Positions 1 through 8,551 of a stretch of DNA of 64,000 nucleotides are shown in pieces. Below the pieces are notes generated by a model. That model worked only from the letters and a program-made list of their open reading frames with translations. It had not been told where the DNA came from and did no database searches. Source of the DNA: Jatrophihabitans endophyticus. GTDB lineage: Bacteria > Actinomycetota > Actinomycetes > Mycobacteriales > Jatrophihabitantaceae. The stretch covers positions 620,001 through 684,000 of the forward strand of contig NZ_FQVU01000002.1 of NCBI RefSeq assembly GCF_900129455.1. The letters run 5' to 3'. Each line of letters starts with the position of its first letter. Position 1 is the first letter of the stretch. A program made the translations under genes and the position numbers.

Positions 1-531
1 GACGTGGGTGCCGGCGACTCCGCGGTACGGCGCGCGCAGCAGCGCGTCGCGCCGTTGCGGGTGCCCGGCGGGCTGCGCGCCGTCCGCGGCCCCGGCGTCG
101 AGGTCGTGCTGGACGACGCGCCGGCCGACACGACGGACCAGGGCAGCGGACAGACCGGGGACGACGCCGCGACGGCGAACCAGAAGGTCGTCCACCAGTC
201 CGACCTGCAGGCGGTGGTGAACGCGCTGTGGGCCGGCGGTGCCGAGGCCATGACGATCGCCGGCCAGCGGGTCATCGCCACGTCCGCGGTGCGCTGCGTC
301 GGCAACACCCTGCTGCTCAACGGCGAGGTCTACTCCCCGCCCTTCCGGGTTGCGGCGATCGGGCCGTCACGGACAATGCTGGAGAGGCTCGACGCGTCCG
401 ACGGTGTCCGCACCTACAAGGAGGCCGCGGGCTACTACGGCCTCGGCTACACCGTCGAGACCACCGACGCGATGACGCTGCCCGCCTATCACGGGCCCTT
501 GACGTTGACCTACGCCCGCCCGGGCAGGTGA
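1..531 (+). CDS. DUF881 family protein (5' end missing)
   Basis: This is the C-terminal part of a DUF881 protein; the frame is open through base 1, so the start and any membrane anchor lie outside the window. The stretch VHQSDLQAVVNALWAGGAEA and the following VIATSAVRCVGNTLLLNG are typical of this actinobacterial family, whose molecular function is not established. A threonine/glycine-rich insert (about residues 42-58 of the visible part) precedes the conserved core. It lies 10 bases upstream of the sortase gene on the same strand, an arrangement common near the division genes of actinobacteria, so a cell-envelope role is inferred. Family assignment is fairly secure; function is unknown. Confidence 0.85.
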   Translation, partial: DVGAGDSAVRRAQQRVAPLRVPGGLRAVRGPGVEVVLDDAPADTTDQGSGQTGDDAATANQKVVHQSDLQAVVNALWAGGAEAMTIAGQRVIATSAVRCVGNTLLLNGEVYSPPFRVAAIGPSRTMLERLDASDGVRTYKEAAGYYGLGYTVETTDAMTLPAYHGPLTLTYARPGR

Positions 532-541
532 GGACGACACG

Positions 542-1396
542 ATGGACGACACGATGGTCGAGGACCCGCCGCCGGCGGCGTCGCCGGAGCACACCGGCAC
601 GAGCACCGCCGACAAGGTGCGCTTCGTCCTGCGCGGCATCGGGCAGACCCTCATCACCCTCGGCCTCGTCGTCCTGCTGTTCGTCGTCTACGAGGTGTGG
701 GTCACCAACATCTACGCGCGCGGCGACAACGACAAGATCGCCCAGAAGCTGGAGCGGACGTGGGAGGACCCCACGCTCGACCTGCCGGGCAACCGCAGCA
801 GCACGATCCCGCTCGGCACCGGCGTGGCGAACATCTACATCCCGCGGCTGGGCAGCGACTACCACTGGACGATCGTCGAGGGCACGGGGCTCGACGAGCT
901 CGACAAGGGCCCCGGGCACTACACGCGCACCGCGATGCCCGGCCAGGTCGGCAACTTCGGCGTCGCCGGGCACCGCGTCGGCAAGGGCGAGCCCTTCCTC
1001 AACCTCGACAAGCTGCGGGTGCACGACGCGGTGGTCGTCGAGACCCGAACGACCTGGTACGTGTACCGCGTCCTCGGCTCGGCCGCGGGCAGTGACCCGC
1101 AACGGGCCTCGGCGCGGGTGCGGATCGCCGGCGGCGGCTCGGTCACGGTGCCCGGCCGCGAGATCGTGCCCCCGTCGGCGGGTCGCGTCCTGCTGCCGGT
1201 GCCGAACCACGAGAACGACCGGCCCGTGGAACGGCTCATGACCATGACGACCTGCCACCCGAAGTTCACCGCCGCGAAGCGGATGATCGTCCACGCCGAG
1301 TACGCCGGCAAGTACTCCGCGCTCGACGCGGCGAAGAAGCACGTCGCGGCCATGCCGGCGCCGGTGCGCGCGCTGTACTCGGAGGTCTCGGGCTGA
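542..1396 (+). CDS. Class E sortase
   Basis: Membrane-anchored cysteine transpeptidase that attaches sorted proteins to the cell wall. The 284-residue product has a short cytoplasmic N-terminus, one membrane segment at about residues 33-54, and an extracellular sortase domain from about residue 85. The catalytic triad is visible: His144 in GVAGHR, Cys238 in MTTCHPKF and Arg247 in AKRM. The TTCHP context is typical of class E enzymes of high-GC actinobacteria, which in studied members recognise LAXTG-like signals. No obvious substrate with such a signal lies in the window. Its TGA overlaps the ATG of the small membrane gene by one base (TGATG), suggesting translational coupling. A second ATG four codons downstream is an alternative start. 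Confidence 0.95.
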   Translation: MDDTMVEDPPPAASPEHTGTSTADKVRFVLRGIGQTLITLGLVVLLFVVYEVWVTNIYARGDNDKIAQKLERTWEDPTLDLPGNRSSTIPLGTGVANIYIPRLGSDYHWTIVEGTGLDELDKGPGHYTRTAMPGQVGNFGVAGHRVGKGEPFLNLDKLRVHDAVVVETRTTWYVYRVLGSAAGSDPQRASARVRIAGGGSVTVPGREIVPPSAGRVLLPVPNHENDRPVERLMTMTTCHPKFTAAKRMIVHAEYAGKYSALDAAKKHVAAMPAPVRALYSEVSG

Positions 1397-1557
1397 TGTA
1401 CACGTGGATCTGGCGTCACCTGCCGGGGCCGATCGCGGTGAAGCTGCTGCAGGTGCTCGTCCTGGTCGCCGGGGTGTGCGCGCTGCTGCTGTTCGTCGTC
1501 TTCCCGTGGATCGAGCCGCATCTGCCCATCAACCAGGTCACCGTCCCCGGGGAGTGA
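1396..1557 (+). CDS. Small single-span membrane protein between sortase E and pabA
   Basis: A 53-residue protein starting MYTWIWRHLP, with one strongly hydrophobic segment (about residues 17-37) followed by a short PWIEPHLPINQ tail. The start ATG overlaps the sortase stop codon, and pabA begins five bases after its stop, so the four genes look like one transcription unit. Small proteins with this W-rich start and a PWIEP-like tail recur at this position in actinobacteria, by my recollection. No function is known; a role as a sortase partner is only a guess from position. Confidence 0.8.
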   Translation: MYTWIWRHLPGPIAVKLLQVLVLVAGVCALLLFVVFPWIEPHLPINQVTVPGE

Positions 1558-1561
1558 CACC

Positions 1562-2218
1562 GTGACCCGCATCCTCGTCGTCGACAACTACGACAGCTTC
1601 GTCTACAACCTCGTCCAGTACCTCGGCCAGCTCGGGGTCGAGGTCGTCGTGCGGCGCAACGACTCGGTGCACCCGCGCGAGCTCGGGACGCTCGGCGTCG
1701 ACGGCGTGCTGGTGTCGCCGGGCCCGGGCACGCCCGAGGACGCCGGCACGTCGATGGCCTTCGTCAGCGCCTGTGCGGAGCGAGGGATGCCGCTCCTGGG
1801 CGTCTGCCTCGGGCACCAGGCCATCGGGGCCGTCTTCGGCGCACCCGTCGTCCGCTCCCCCGAGCTGCTGCACGGCAAGACCAGCGACGTCGTCCACGAC
1901 GGGACCGGGGTCCTCGCCGGTCTGCCGTCGCCGTTCACGGCGACCCGCTACCACTCGCTGACGGTGGCCGAGGACGCGTTGCCGGCCGAGATCGTGGTCA
2001 CCGGCCGCACGCCCAGCGGGGTGGTGATGGCCCTGCGCCACGCCACGCTGCCGATCGAGGGCGTGCAGTTCCACCCCGAGTCGGTGCTGACGCAGGGCGG
2101 GCACCGCATGCTCGCCAACTGGCTGCGGGTGTGCGGCCGCGACGTCGACGACGCTCTCGTGCAGCGGCTCGGCGACGAGGTCGAGACGATGCGGACCGCG
2201 GCCTTCGCCGCGGTGTGA
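1562..2218 (+). CDS. pabA: Aminodeoxychorismate/anthranilate synthase glutamine amidotransferase subunit
   Basis: Class I glutamine amidotransferase of 218 residues that supplies ammonia to a chorismate-using partner for folate (PabA) or tryptophan (TrpG) synthesis. The nucleophile is Cys82 in GVCLGHQAIG and the other triad residues are His171 and Glu173 in FHPESVLT. The N-terminus ILVVDNYDSFVYNL is characteristic. Start is GTG, five bases after the small membrane gene. In many actinobacteria this gene is followed by the pknB/pbpA division cluster; here a convergent DNA glycosylase gene follows instead. pabA and trpG cannot be told apart without the partner subunit, which is not in the window. 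Confidence 0.93.
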   Translation: MTRILVVDNYDSFVYNLVQYLGQLGVEVVVRRNDSVHPRELGTLGVDGVLVSPGPGTPEDAGTSMAFVSACAERGMPLLGVCLGHQAIGAVFGAPVVRSPELLHGKTSDVVHDGTGVLAGLPSPFTATRYHSLTVAEDALPAEIVVTGRTPSGVVMALRHATLPIEGVQFHPESVLTQGGHRMLANWLRVCGRDVDDALVQRLGDEVETMRTAAFAAV

Positions 2219-2231
2219 GTAGCGGGCCGTC

Positions 2232-2804
2232 TCAGGCCTGCGCCGCGGCCTTCGCCTTGGCCTTCTGCTCCTGCTTCCACGCGCGGACGGCCTTGCGCGA
2301 GCCGTCGTCCACGACGTCGGCGATCGAGCGCAGCGAGCCCTCGTCGCCGTAGTGCCCGGCGGCCTCGCGCCAGCCCGGCGGCCGGACGCCGACCTGCTTG
2401 CCGAGCAGGGCGGCGAAGATCCTGGCCTTCTGCTCGCCGAAACCGGGCAGGGTGCCGATGCGGGCGACGAGCTCGTCACCGCTCGCGACGCCCTCCCACA
2501 CCGCCTCGGCGCGGCCGTCGTAGCGCTCGACGAGCAGCTGCGCCAGCGCCTGCACCCGCTTGGCCATCGCCGCCGGGAAGCGGTGCAGCGCCGGCGGGGT
2601 ACGGAACAGCGTCTCGAACGCCTCGGGGTCGTACCCGGCGATCACGCGGGCGTCGAGCGTCCCACCGATCCGTTCGCGCAGCACCTCGGGCGAGGTGAAC
2701 GCCTTCTCCATCGGGATCTGCTGGTCGAGCAGCATGCCGACGAGCAGCGCGAGCGGATCCTTCTCGAGCAGCGCGTTCGCGGCGTCGGTCGTGGCGAGGT
2801 GCAT
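2232..2804 (-). CDS. HhH-GPD family base-excision DNA glycosylase
   Basis: A 190-residue protein of the HhH-GPD superfamily, which flips out damaged bases and cleaves the glycosidic bond. DPLALLVGMLLDQQIPMEKAF near the N-terminus is the family's helical core. GTLPGFGEQKARIFAALLGK carries the helix-hairpin-helix glycines, though the usual catalytic Asp is not evident by eye. A basic AKAKAAAQA tail ends the protein. I chose the ATG at 2804 because the family's conserved region starts there; the in-frame ATG at 2834 would add ten residues. It converges with pabA across 13 bases and follows the PfkB kinase gene on the same strand. Substrate is unknown. Confidence 0.85.
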   Translation of the reverse strand: MHLATTDAANALLEKDPLALLVGMLLDQQIPMEKAFTSPEVLRERIGGTLDARVIAGYDPEAFETLFRTPPALHRFPAAMAKRVQALAQLLVERYDGRAEAVWEGVASGDELVARIGTLPGFGEQKARIFAALLGKQVGVRPPGWREAAGHYGDEGSLRSIADVVDDGSRKAVRAWKQEQKAKAKAAAQA

Positions 2805-2866
2805 GGGCACATCCCACCACGCGGGCGGGCGCATCGGAACGCCTCGGCCGTTGCTGCCCCGACGGT

Positions 2867-3928
2867 TCAGGCGTCGGAGAAGCGCGCGATCGTGGCGCTC
2901 GCCCGCCGCACCGACGCGTGCTCGTCGGGCACGACGTCGTCGAGGAACGCGTAGCGCGACACCGCGTCGGCGGCCGTCGTCGAGCCGGCCGCGGCGCGGC
3001 CCCGGATCCCGGCGAGCCAGTCCACGATGTCGCCCCAGCCGGGCGCGGCGAGCGAACCGCCGACGTTCTGGACCGACAGTGCCGCGCACAGGTTGGCGAA
3101 CGCCAGCCGGCGCTCGAGCGGCCAGCCGTACTTCGTCCCGAGCACGAACGCCGCGCCGAACACGTCGCCGGCGCCGGTGGGGTCGTGGGCGTTCACCGGG
3201 AACGTCGGCACCCACGCCTCCTCGCCGGTCGTCGCGTCCATCGCGATCGCCCCCTCGCCGCCACACGTCACCACGGCCACCGGCACCCGGTCGGCCAGGG
3301 CGTGCACGGCGTCGTGCGGGTCGTCGGTGCGGGTGTAGGCCATGGCCTCGACGCTGTTGGGCAGGAACGCGTAGTAGTGCTCGAGCTGGTCGAGGATCTT
3401 CGGCGACCACTCCTCGACCGGGTCCCAGCCGACGTCGGCGAACAGCCGCATGCCGCCGGCGGCGGCCTCGACCACCCAGGGCTGCGGCTCGGCCTCGAGG
3501 TGGACGAAGCCGAACGCCGCAGCGGGGCGTCCGCCCAGCATGGTGGTGGGCGGCAGCGGCGACGGGTGGGCGTGCGTGACCATCGCGCGGTCGCGGTCGA
3601 GGACCATCGACACCGTCACCGGCGAGTGCCAGCCGGGGAAGCGCATCGAGTGCGAGAGGTCGACGCCCTCCTGCTCGGCGAGCGTCGTCCAGCAGAAGTC
3701 GGCGTAGAGGTCGTCGCCGAAGGCGGCCGACAGCGTGGTCCGCAGGCCGAGCCGGCTCGCGGCGATGGCGAGGTTGGCGATGCCGCCCGGGCACGAGCCC
3801 ATGCCGGACGCGAGCACCTCGGCACCACGGGAGGGTGGCGACTCGAGCCCGGTGAGCACGACGTCGAGGAAGACCGTGCCCTGCAGCAGCAGGTCGTAGG
3901 GCTCGGGGGCGAGCGGTGACTCGGGCAT
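2867..3928 (-). CDS. PfkB-family carbohydrate kinase
   Basis: A 353-residue ribokinase-fold sugar or nucleoside kinase. The N-terminal di-glycine region is at residues 48-49 (CPGGIANLA) and the PfkB signature DPTGAGD at residues 249-255, with Asp255 the expected catalytic base. It phosphorylates a hydroxyl of a small sugar-like substrate with ATP; the specificity is not readable here. The protein is somewhat longer than a typical ribokinase because of a C-terminal extension after residue 300 (RAAAGSTTAADAV). It is divergent from the photolyase gene, with 77 bases between them, and sits upstream of the glycosylase gene on the same strand. Confidence 0.88.
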   Translation of the reverse strand: MPESPLAPEPYDLLLQGTVFLDVVLTGLESPPSRGAEVLASGMGSCPGGIANLAIAASRLGLRTTLSAAFGDDLYADFCWTTLAEQEGVDLSHSMRFPGWHSPVTVSMVLDRDRAMVTHAHPSPLPPTTMLGGRPAAAFGFVHLEAEPQPWVVEAAAGGMRLFADVGWDPVEEWSPKILDQLEHYYAFLPNSVEAMAYTRTDDPHDAVHALADRVPVAVVTCGGEGAIAMDATTGEEAWVPTFPVNAHDPTGAGDVFGAAFVLGTKYGWPLERRLAFANLCAALSVQNVGGSLAAPGWGDIVDWLAGIRGRAAAGSTTAADAVSRYAFLDDVVPDEHASVRRASATIARFSDA

Positions 3929-4005
3929 CGACCGGTTCCTCGGCGGCTCGGGGCCTGGGTGACGACCCCAGCGTATGCGTCCGCGATTGCGGGTAGGTCC
4001 ACGCC

Positions 4006-5481
4006 GTGACGGAACGACGCTGGCTGTTCGGCGACCAGCTCGGCCCCCACTTCCTCGACCACCCCGACGACGCGGTGCTGCTGATCGAGTCGCGGGCGGT
4101 CTTCCGCCGGCGTCGGTTCCATCGCCAGAAGGCACACCTCGTGCTCTCCGCCATGCGTCACCGGGCGGCGGAGCTCGGCGAGCGGTGCCGTTACGTCCGG
4201 GCCGACACCTACGGCGAGGTCGTCCGGCGCACCCGCGACCGGCTCACCGTGTGCCGGCCGACCAGCCATGCGGCGCTCGACCTCGTCCGCTCGCTCGACG
4301 TCGAGGTGACGCCCGCCCGGGGGTTCGCGACGTCTTCGGCGGAGTTCGCCGCCTGGGTCGAGGGCCGCGGCAAGCGCAGGCTGCTGCTCGAGGACTTCTA
4401 CCGGGACGCGCGTCGCCGCCTCGACGTGCTGATGGACGGCAGCGAGCCCGCCGGCGGCACGTGGAACTTCGACCACGAGAACCGCGAACCGCCGCCGCGG
4501 CAACCGACCCTCGGCGTGGACGAACCGTGGTGGCCGACCGAGGACGAGATCGACGACGAGGTGCGTCACGACCTCGACCGGTGGGAGCGTGACGGCGACG
4601 TCTCGTTCATCGGCAAGGACGGTCCTCGCCGGTTCGCGGCGTCGCGGGACGAGGCGCTGCATGCAGTGCGCGATTTCGCGCAGAACCGGCTGCCGACGTT
4701 CGGAGCGTACGAGGACGCGATCCTGCGCGCCGATCCGTGGATGTCGCACTCGCTGCTGTCGGCACCGCTGAACTTCGGCCTGCTCGACCCGGTCGAGGTG
4801 GTGCACCGTGTCGAGGAGGCCTACCGCGCGGGTGACGTCCCGATCGCGTCGGCCGAGGGGTTCGTCCGCCAGCTGATCGGGTGGCGGGACTACGTCTGGC
4901 ACCTGTACTGGCAGCAGCCGCGCTCGTACCGCCGACGCAACGAGCTCGGGGCGCGTGGCACGCTGCCCGCGTGGTTCGCCGACCTGGACCACGAACACGT
5001 CGACGCCGCCTGCCTGTCCGACACATTGCGCAATATCGAGCGAAACGGCTGGGTGCACCACATCCCGAGGTTGATGGTGTTGGGCAACTACGCGATGCAG
5101 CGTGGCTGGCGACCCTCGCAGGTCACCGACTGGTTCCATCGCGCCTTCGTCGACGGGTACGACTGGGTGATGGTTCCCAACGTGGTCGGCATGTCGCAGT
5201 ACGCGGACGGTGGCGTCATGGCCACCAAGCCCTATGCCGGCGGGGGCGCCTACATCGACCGGATGAGCGACTACTGCGGCGGCTGCCGGTACGACCCGAA
5301 GGTGCGCGTGGGCGACGACGCGTGCCCCTTCACCGCCGGGTACTGGGCGTTCCTCGACCGCAACCGCGATGCGCTGCAGGGCAACCAGCGGATCGCGCAG
5401 CCGCTACGGGGCCTCGACCGGCTGAAGGATCTCGACGAACTGCGGGTCCAGGAACGCGAGCGCGGCTCGCGCGCACCGTGA
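4006..5481 (+). CDS. Iron-sulfur bacterial cryptochrome/photolyase (FeS-BCP, PhrB-like)
   Basis: A 491-residue flavoprotein of the FeS-BCP group, whose characterised members are (6-4) photolyases with a 6,7-dimethyl-8-ribityllumazine antenna and a [4Fe-4S] cluster. The N-terminus WLFGDQLGPHF starts the antenna-binding Rossmann domain. Four candidate cluster cysteines are seen at 336, 424, 427 and 440; the 3- and 13-residue spacings match those of PhrB from Agrobacterium. GTG is the only well-placed start. The stop codon overlaps the GTG of the Nudix gene by four bases (GTGA), coupling two DNA-protection functions. Light-driven repair of UV photoproducts is the likely role; a photoreceptor role is possible. 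Confidence 0.93.
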   Translation: MTERRWLFGDQLGPHFLDHPDDAVLLIESRAVFRRRRFHRQKAHLVLSAMRHRAAELGERCRYVRADTYGEVVRRTRDRLTVCRPTSHAALDLVRSLDVEVTPARGFATSSAEFAAWVEGRGKRRLLLEDFYRDARRRLDVLMDGSEPAGGTWNFDHENREPPPRQPTLGVDEPWWPTEDEIDDEVRHDLDRWERDGDVSFIGKDGPRRFAASRDEALHAVRDFAQNRLPTFGAYEDAILRADPWMSHSLLSAPLNFGLLDPVEVVHRVEEAYRAGDVPIASAEGFVRQLIGWRDYVWHLYWQQPRSYRRRNELGARGTLPAWFADLDHEHVDAACLSDTLRNIERNGWVHHIPRLMVLGNYAMQRGWRPSQVTDWFHRAFVDGYDWVMVPNVVGMSQYADGGVMATKPYAGGGAYIDRMSDYCGGCRYDPKVRVGDDACPFTAGYWAFLDRNRDALQGNQRIAQPLRGLDRLKDLDELRVQERERGSRAP

Positions 5482-5912
5482 TCGAGGTCGTCGCCGCCGC
5501 GCTGATCCGCGACGCGCGCGTGCTGGCGGCGCGACGCGCTCCCCCGCACCGCCTGGCCGGCGGCTGGGAGTTCCCCGGCGGCAAGGTCGAGCCCGGCGAG
5601 AGCGACGGCGCGGCCCTGGTGCGCGAGTGCCGTGAGGAGCTCGACGTCACGGTCGAGGTCGACCGGCGGCTCGGCACGGCCCGGGGCGACGCGACGGTGG
5701 CGCCGATCCGGCTGTCGCTCTACGCCGCGCGTCTCGTCACCGGGGAACCCCGGCCGCACGAGGACCACGACGCGCTGCGGTGGCTGACTGCGGCCGAGCT
5801 GGCGTCGGTCGAGTGGCTGCCGATCGACCGATCCCTGCTCCCGCTCGTCGCCGCCGCACTGCGCGTCCCGCCGTCGCCCTTGCCAGACGCGAACCGTGCG
5901 GGCAGGTTGTAA
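5478..5912 (+). CDS. MutT-like Nudix hydrolase (8-oxo-dGTP pyrophosphatase type)
   Basis: A 144-residue Nudix protein. The complete Nudix box is at residues 34-56: GGKVEPGE, then RECREEL with the metal-binding glutamates 53 and 54. The fold and length match MutT-type (d)CTP/8-oxo-dGTP hydrolases that clean the nucleotide pool. Start is GTG overlapping the photolyase stop by four bases, so the two are almost certainly co-translated. The substrate cannot be fixed by sequence; MutT-like enzymes in actinobacteria also act on CTP or other NTPs. Confidence 0.9.
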   Translation: MIEVVAAALIRDARVLAARRAPPHRLAGGWEFPGGKVEPGESDGAALVRECREELDVTVEVDRRLGTARGDATVAPIRLSLYAARLVTGEPRPHEDHDALRWLTAAELASVEWLPIDRSLLPLVAAALRVPPSPLPDANRAGRL

Positions 5913-5954
5913 CGAATCCGTCACGACGGGGCGCACGACCGGGGGGCCGCTCAC

Positions 5955-6851
5955 ATGGAGACCATCAGCTTCGACAGCCACGGCACGCGGTGCGAGGCCT
6001 GGTACCTACGCGCGTTGAACGACGATCTGACGACCACGCGCGGCCGGCCCGTGGTCGTGATGGGGCACGGCTTCGGGGCGACCCGGGACTCCGGCCTGCT
6101 GCCGTTCGCCGAGCGGTTCGCGGCGGCCGGCGCCGACGTCCTCGTCTTCGACTACCGGGGGTTCGGGACGTCCGAGGGCGAGCCGCGGCAGGACGTCGAC
6201 CACCGACGGCACCGCGAGGACTACCACGCCGCGATCGCCTACGCCCGGGCGCGGAAGGGCGTCGACGCGGCCCGCGTCGCGATCTGGGGGTCGTCCTACT
6301 CGGGTGGCCACGTGGTCGCGGTCGCGGCGGCCGACCAGCGCGTCGCCGCCGTGATCAGCCAGGGCGCCGCGATGGACGGCCTCGCCGCGCTCATCGGCAA
6401 CCAGACCGGCGAGGGACCGGGCAAGGCCGCGGCGACGACCCGGGCGGCGCTCCGCGACGTGGCGGGCCGCGTGCGCGGCCGGCCGCCGGTCATGCTGCCC
6501 ATCGTGGGCGCACCCGGGTCGGGCGCGGTCATCTCGACCCCCACCGCCGAACAGGGATACCTGACGATCGCCGGCCCGACGTTCCGCAACGAGCTGTGCG
6601 CCCGCGGCGTCCTGCGGGTGCCCCGGAACCGTCCGGTGCGTCACGCCGCCAAGGTGACGTGTCCGATGCTCGTCATCGCCGCCGAGCAGGACGACGTCGC
6701 GCCGGTCAAACCGGTGCACGAGGTCGCCGCCCGCGCGCCGCGGGCGGAGCTGCTCTCGTTCCCCTGCGGGCACTTCGACCTCTACGTGGGCGAGGTGTTC
6801 GAGAAGTCCGTCGTCGAGCAGGTGGAGTTCCTGCGCCGTGTGCTTGCCTGA
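5955..6851 (+). CDS. Alpha/beta hydrolase
   Basis: A 298-residue single-domain alpha/beta hydrolase. The oxyanion-hole region VVMGHGFGATRDSGL is followed by the nucleophile elbow GSSYSGG with Ser114. The likely acid is the Asp in AAEQDDVAPV and the His is in FPCGHFDLY near the C-terminus. The D(Y)RGFGTSEG stretch resembles the dienelactone-hydrolase / X-Pro peptidase-like branch. No secretion signal is seen, so it is probably cytoplasmic. It follows the Nudix gene by 42 bases and converges with hutH. The substrate is unknown. Confidence 0.88.
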   Translation: METISFDSHGTRCEAWYLRALNDDLTTTRGRPVVVMGHGFGATRDSGLLPFAERFAAAGADVLVFDYRGFGTSEGEPRQDVDHRRHREDYHAAIAYARARKGVDAARVAIWGSSYSGGHVVAVAAADQRVAAVISQGAAMDGLAALIGNQTGEGPGKAAATTRAALRDVAGRVRGRPPVMLPIVGAPGSGAVISTPTAEQGYLTIAGPTFRNELCARGVLRVPRNRPVRHAAKVTCPMLVIAAEQDDVAPVKPVHEVAARAPRAELLSFPCGHFDLYVGEVFEKSVVEQVEFLRRVLA

Positions 6852-6879
6852 GCTCGTCGCGTGGTGGCAGCTGCGCCGC

Positions 6880-8421
6880 TCAGCCGACGGCCGCGCCCAG
6901 CGCCGTCTCGGCGGCGGTGACGGCCCGGCCGGATCGGACGAGCTCGACGGCGGCCTCGATCTCGGGGGCGAGGAAGCGGTCGTGGCCGGGAGCCGGGACC
7001 GTCTCGCGTAGCGCCGCCACCACGGCGCCGGTTCCCGGCCCGGGGGTGAGCGGCGCCCGCAGGTCGAGGGCCCGGGCGGCGGTGAGCAGCTCGATGGCCA
7101 GCACCCGCGTCAGCGCGTCGACCGAACGGCGCAGCTTGCGGGCCGCCGACCACCCCATCGAGACGTGGTCCTCCTGCATCGCGCTCGACGGGATCGAGTC
7201 CACGCTCGCCGGCACCGCGAGCCGCTTGAGCTCCGACACCAGCGCCGCCTGCGTGTACTGCGCGATCATGTGGCCGGAGTCCACACCCGGGTCGGCGGCG
7301 AGGAACGGCGGCAGGCCTCGCGAGCGCGCCACGTCGAGCATCCGGTCGGTGCGGCGCTCGCTCATCGACGCGACGTCCGCCGCCGGGATCGCGAGGAAGT
7401 CGAGGACGTAGCCGACCGGCGCGCCGTGGAAGTTGCCGTTGGACTCGACCCGGCCGTCGGCCGTGACCACCGGGTTGTCGACGGCGGCCGCCAGCTCGTA
7501 CCCGGCGACCAGGCGCGCGTGGGCGAGCGTGTCGCGGGCGGCGCCGGCCACCTGTGGGGCACAGCGCATCGAGTACGCGTCCTGCACGTACACGCAGTCC
7601 GGCCCGGCGTGCGACGCGACGATGCGGGAGTCGGCCAGCAGGGCGCGCATGTTCGCCGCGGCGACGGCCTGGCCCGGCTGCGGGCGCAGCGACTGCAGGT
7701 CCGCGGCGAAGACCCGGGCCGTGCCGAGCAGCGCCTCCACGCTCATCGCGGCGGTGAGGTCGGCGGTGCGCAACAGCAGGTCGAGGTCGTGGCAGGCCAG
7801 GAGGAGCTGGCCCAGCATGCCGTCGGTGCCGTTGACGAGGGCGAGGCCCTCCTTCTCGGCCAGCACGACCGGTTCGATGCCGGCCGCGGCCAGGGCGTCC
7901 GCGGCGGGGTGGGCGGTGCCCTCGGCGTCGCGGACGATCCCCTCGCCGAGCAGGGCGAGCGCCACGTGCGACAGCGGGGCGAGGTCGCCGGAGCAGCCCA
8001 GCGAGCCGTACTCGTGGACGACGGGTGTGATGCCCGCGTCCAGCAGCGCGGCGAGCGTGGCTGCGGTGCCGGGACGCACGCCGGTGCGGCCCGTGGCCAG
8101 CGTCGAGAGCCGCAGCAGCATCAGCGCGCGGACGACCTCGCGCTCGACCTCGGGTCCGCTGCCCGCGGCGTGCGAGCGGATGAGCGAGCGCTGCAGCAGG
8201 GCCCGCTGCTCGGTGGGGATGTGTTTGGTGGCGAGCGCACCGAAACCGGTCGAGATGCCGTAGTGCGGTTCGACGTCGTCGGCGAGCGCCTCGACCACGC
8301 GGCGCGAGGCGGCGATCGCGGCGACCGCGTCCGGCGTCAGCTCCACGCCTGCGCCGTCGCGCGCGACCGCGACGACGTCCGCTTCGGTCAGGGGGCCCGT
8401 CCCGACGGCGACTCGCTGCAT
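6880..8421 (-). CDS. hutH: Histidine ammonia-lyase
   Basis: A 513-residue enzyme that removes ammonia from histidine to give urocanate, the first step of histidine use. Its MIO prosthetic group forms from an internal tripeptide, here Cys143-Ser144-Gly145 in GSLGCSGDLAPL. Most HAL proteins have Ala-Ser-Gly, but I recall CSG as usual in actinobacterial enzymes such as that of Streptomyces griseus. Other hallmarks are YGISTGFGALA, ESNGNFHG and SSAMQEDHVSMGW. Start is ATG; an upstream extension is not supported. The gene is alone, without hutU, hutI or a regulator nearby. Confidence 0.96.
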   Translation of the reverse strand: MQRVAVGTGPLTEADVVAVARDGAGVELTPDAVAAIAASRRVVEALADDVEPHYGISTGFGALATKHIPTEQRALLQRSLIRSHAAGSGPEVEREVVRALMLLRLSTLATGRTGVRPGTAATLAALLDAGITPVVHEYGSLGCSGDLAPLSHVALALLGEGIVRDAEGTAHPAADALAAAGIEPVVLAEKEGLALVNGTDGMLGQLLLACHDLDLLLRTADLTAAMSVEALLGTARVFAADLQSLRPQPGQAVAAANMRALLADSRIVASHAGPDCVYVQDAYSMRCAPQVAGAARDTLAHARLVAGYELAAAVDNPVVTADGRVESNGNFHGAPVGYVLDFLAIPAADVASMSERRTDRMLDVARSRGLPPFLAADPGVDSGHMIAQYTQAALVSELKRLAVPASVDSIPSSAMQEDHVSMGWSAARKLRRSVDALTRVLAIELLTAARALDLRAPLTPGPGTGAVVAALRETVPAPGHDRFLAPEIEAAVELVRSGRAVTAAETALGAAVG

Positions 8422-8551
8422 CCGACCAGCGTCCCGTGTCCACAGGTACCCCGCCAGGCACGACGTCGGCAGTCTCGGATCCGAGACTGCCGGGGAGGGC
8501 GGGCGCGGGCGTCCGGGAGGTGGCCGCACCGCCCTCACTAGGGTCGAGGAC

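Noticed and set aside
6880-8421. Loss of the MIO group in histidine ammonia-lyase because Ala-Ser-Gly is absent
   Set aside because: Cys-Ser-Gly is present and I recall the same tripeptide in active actinobacterial enzymes, so this is a clade variant and not a defect.
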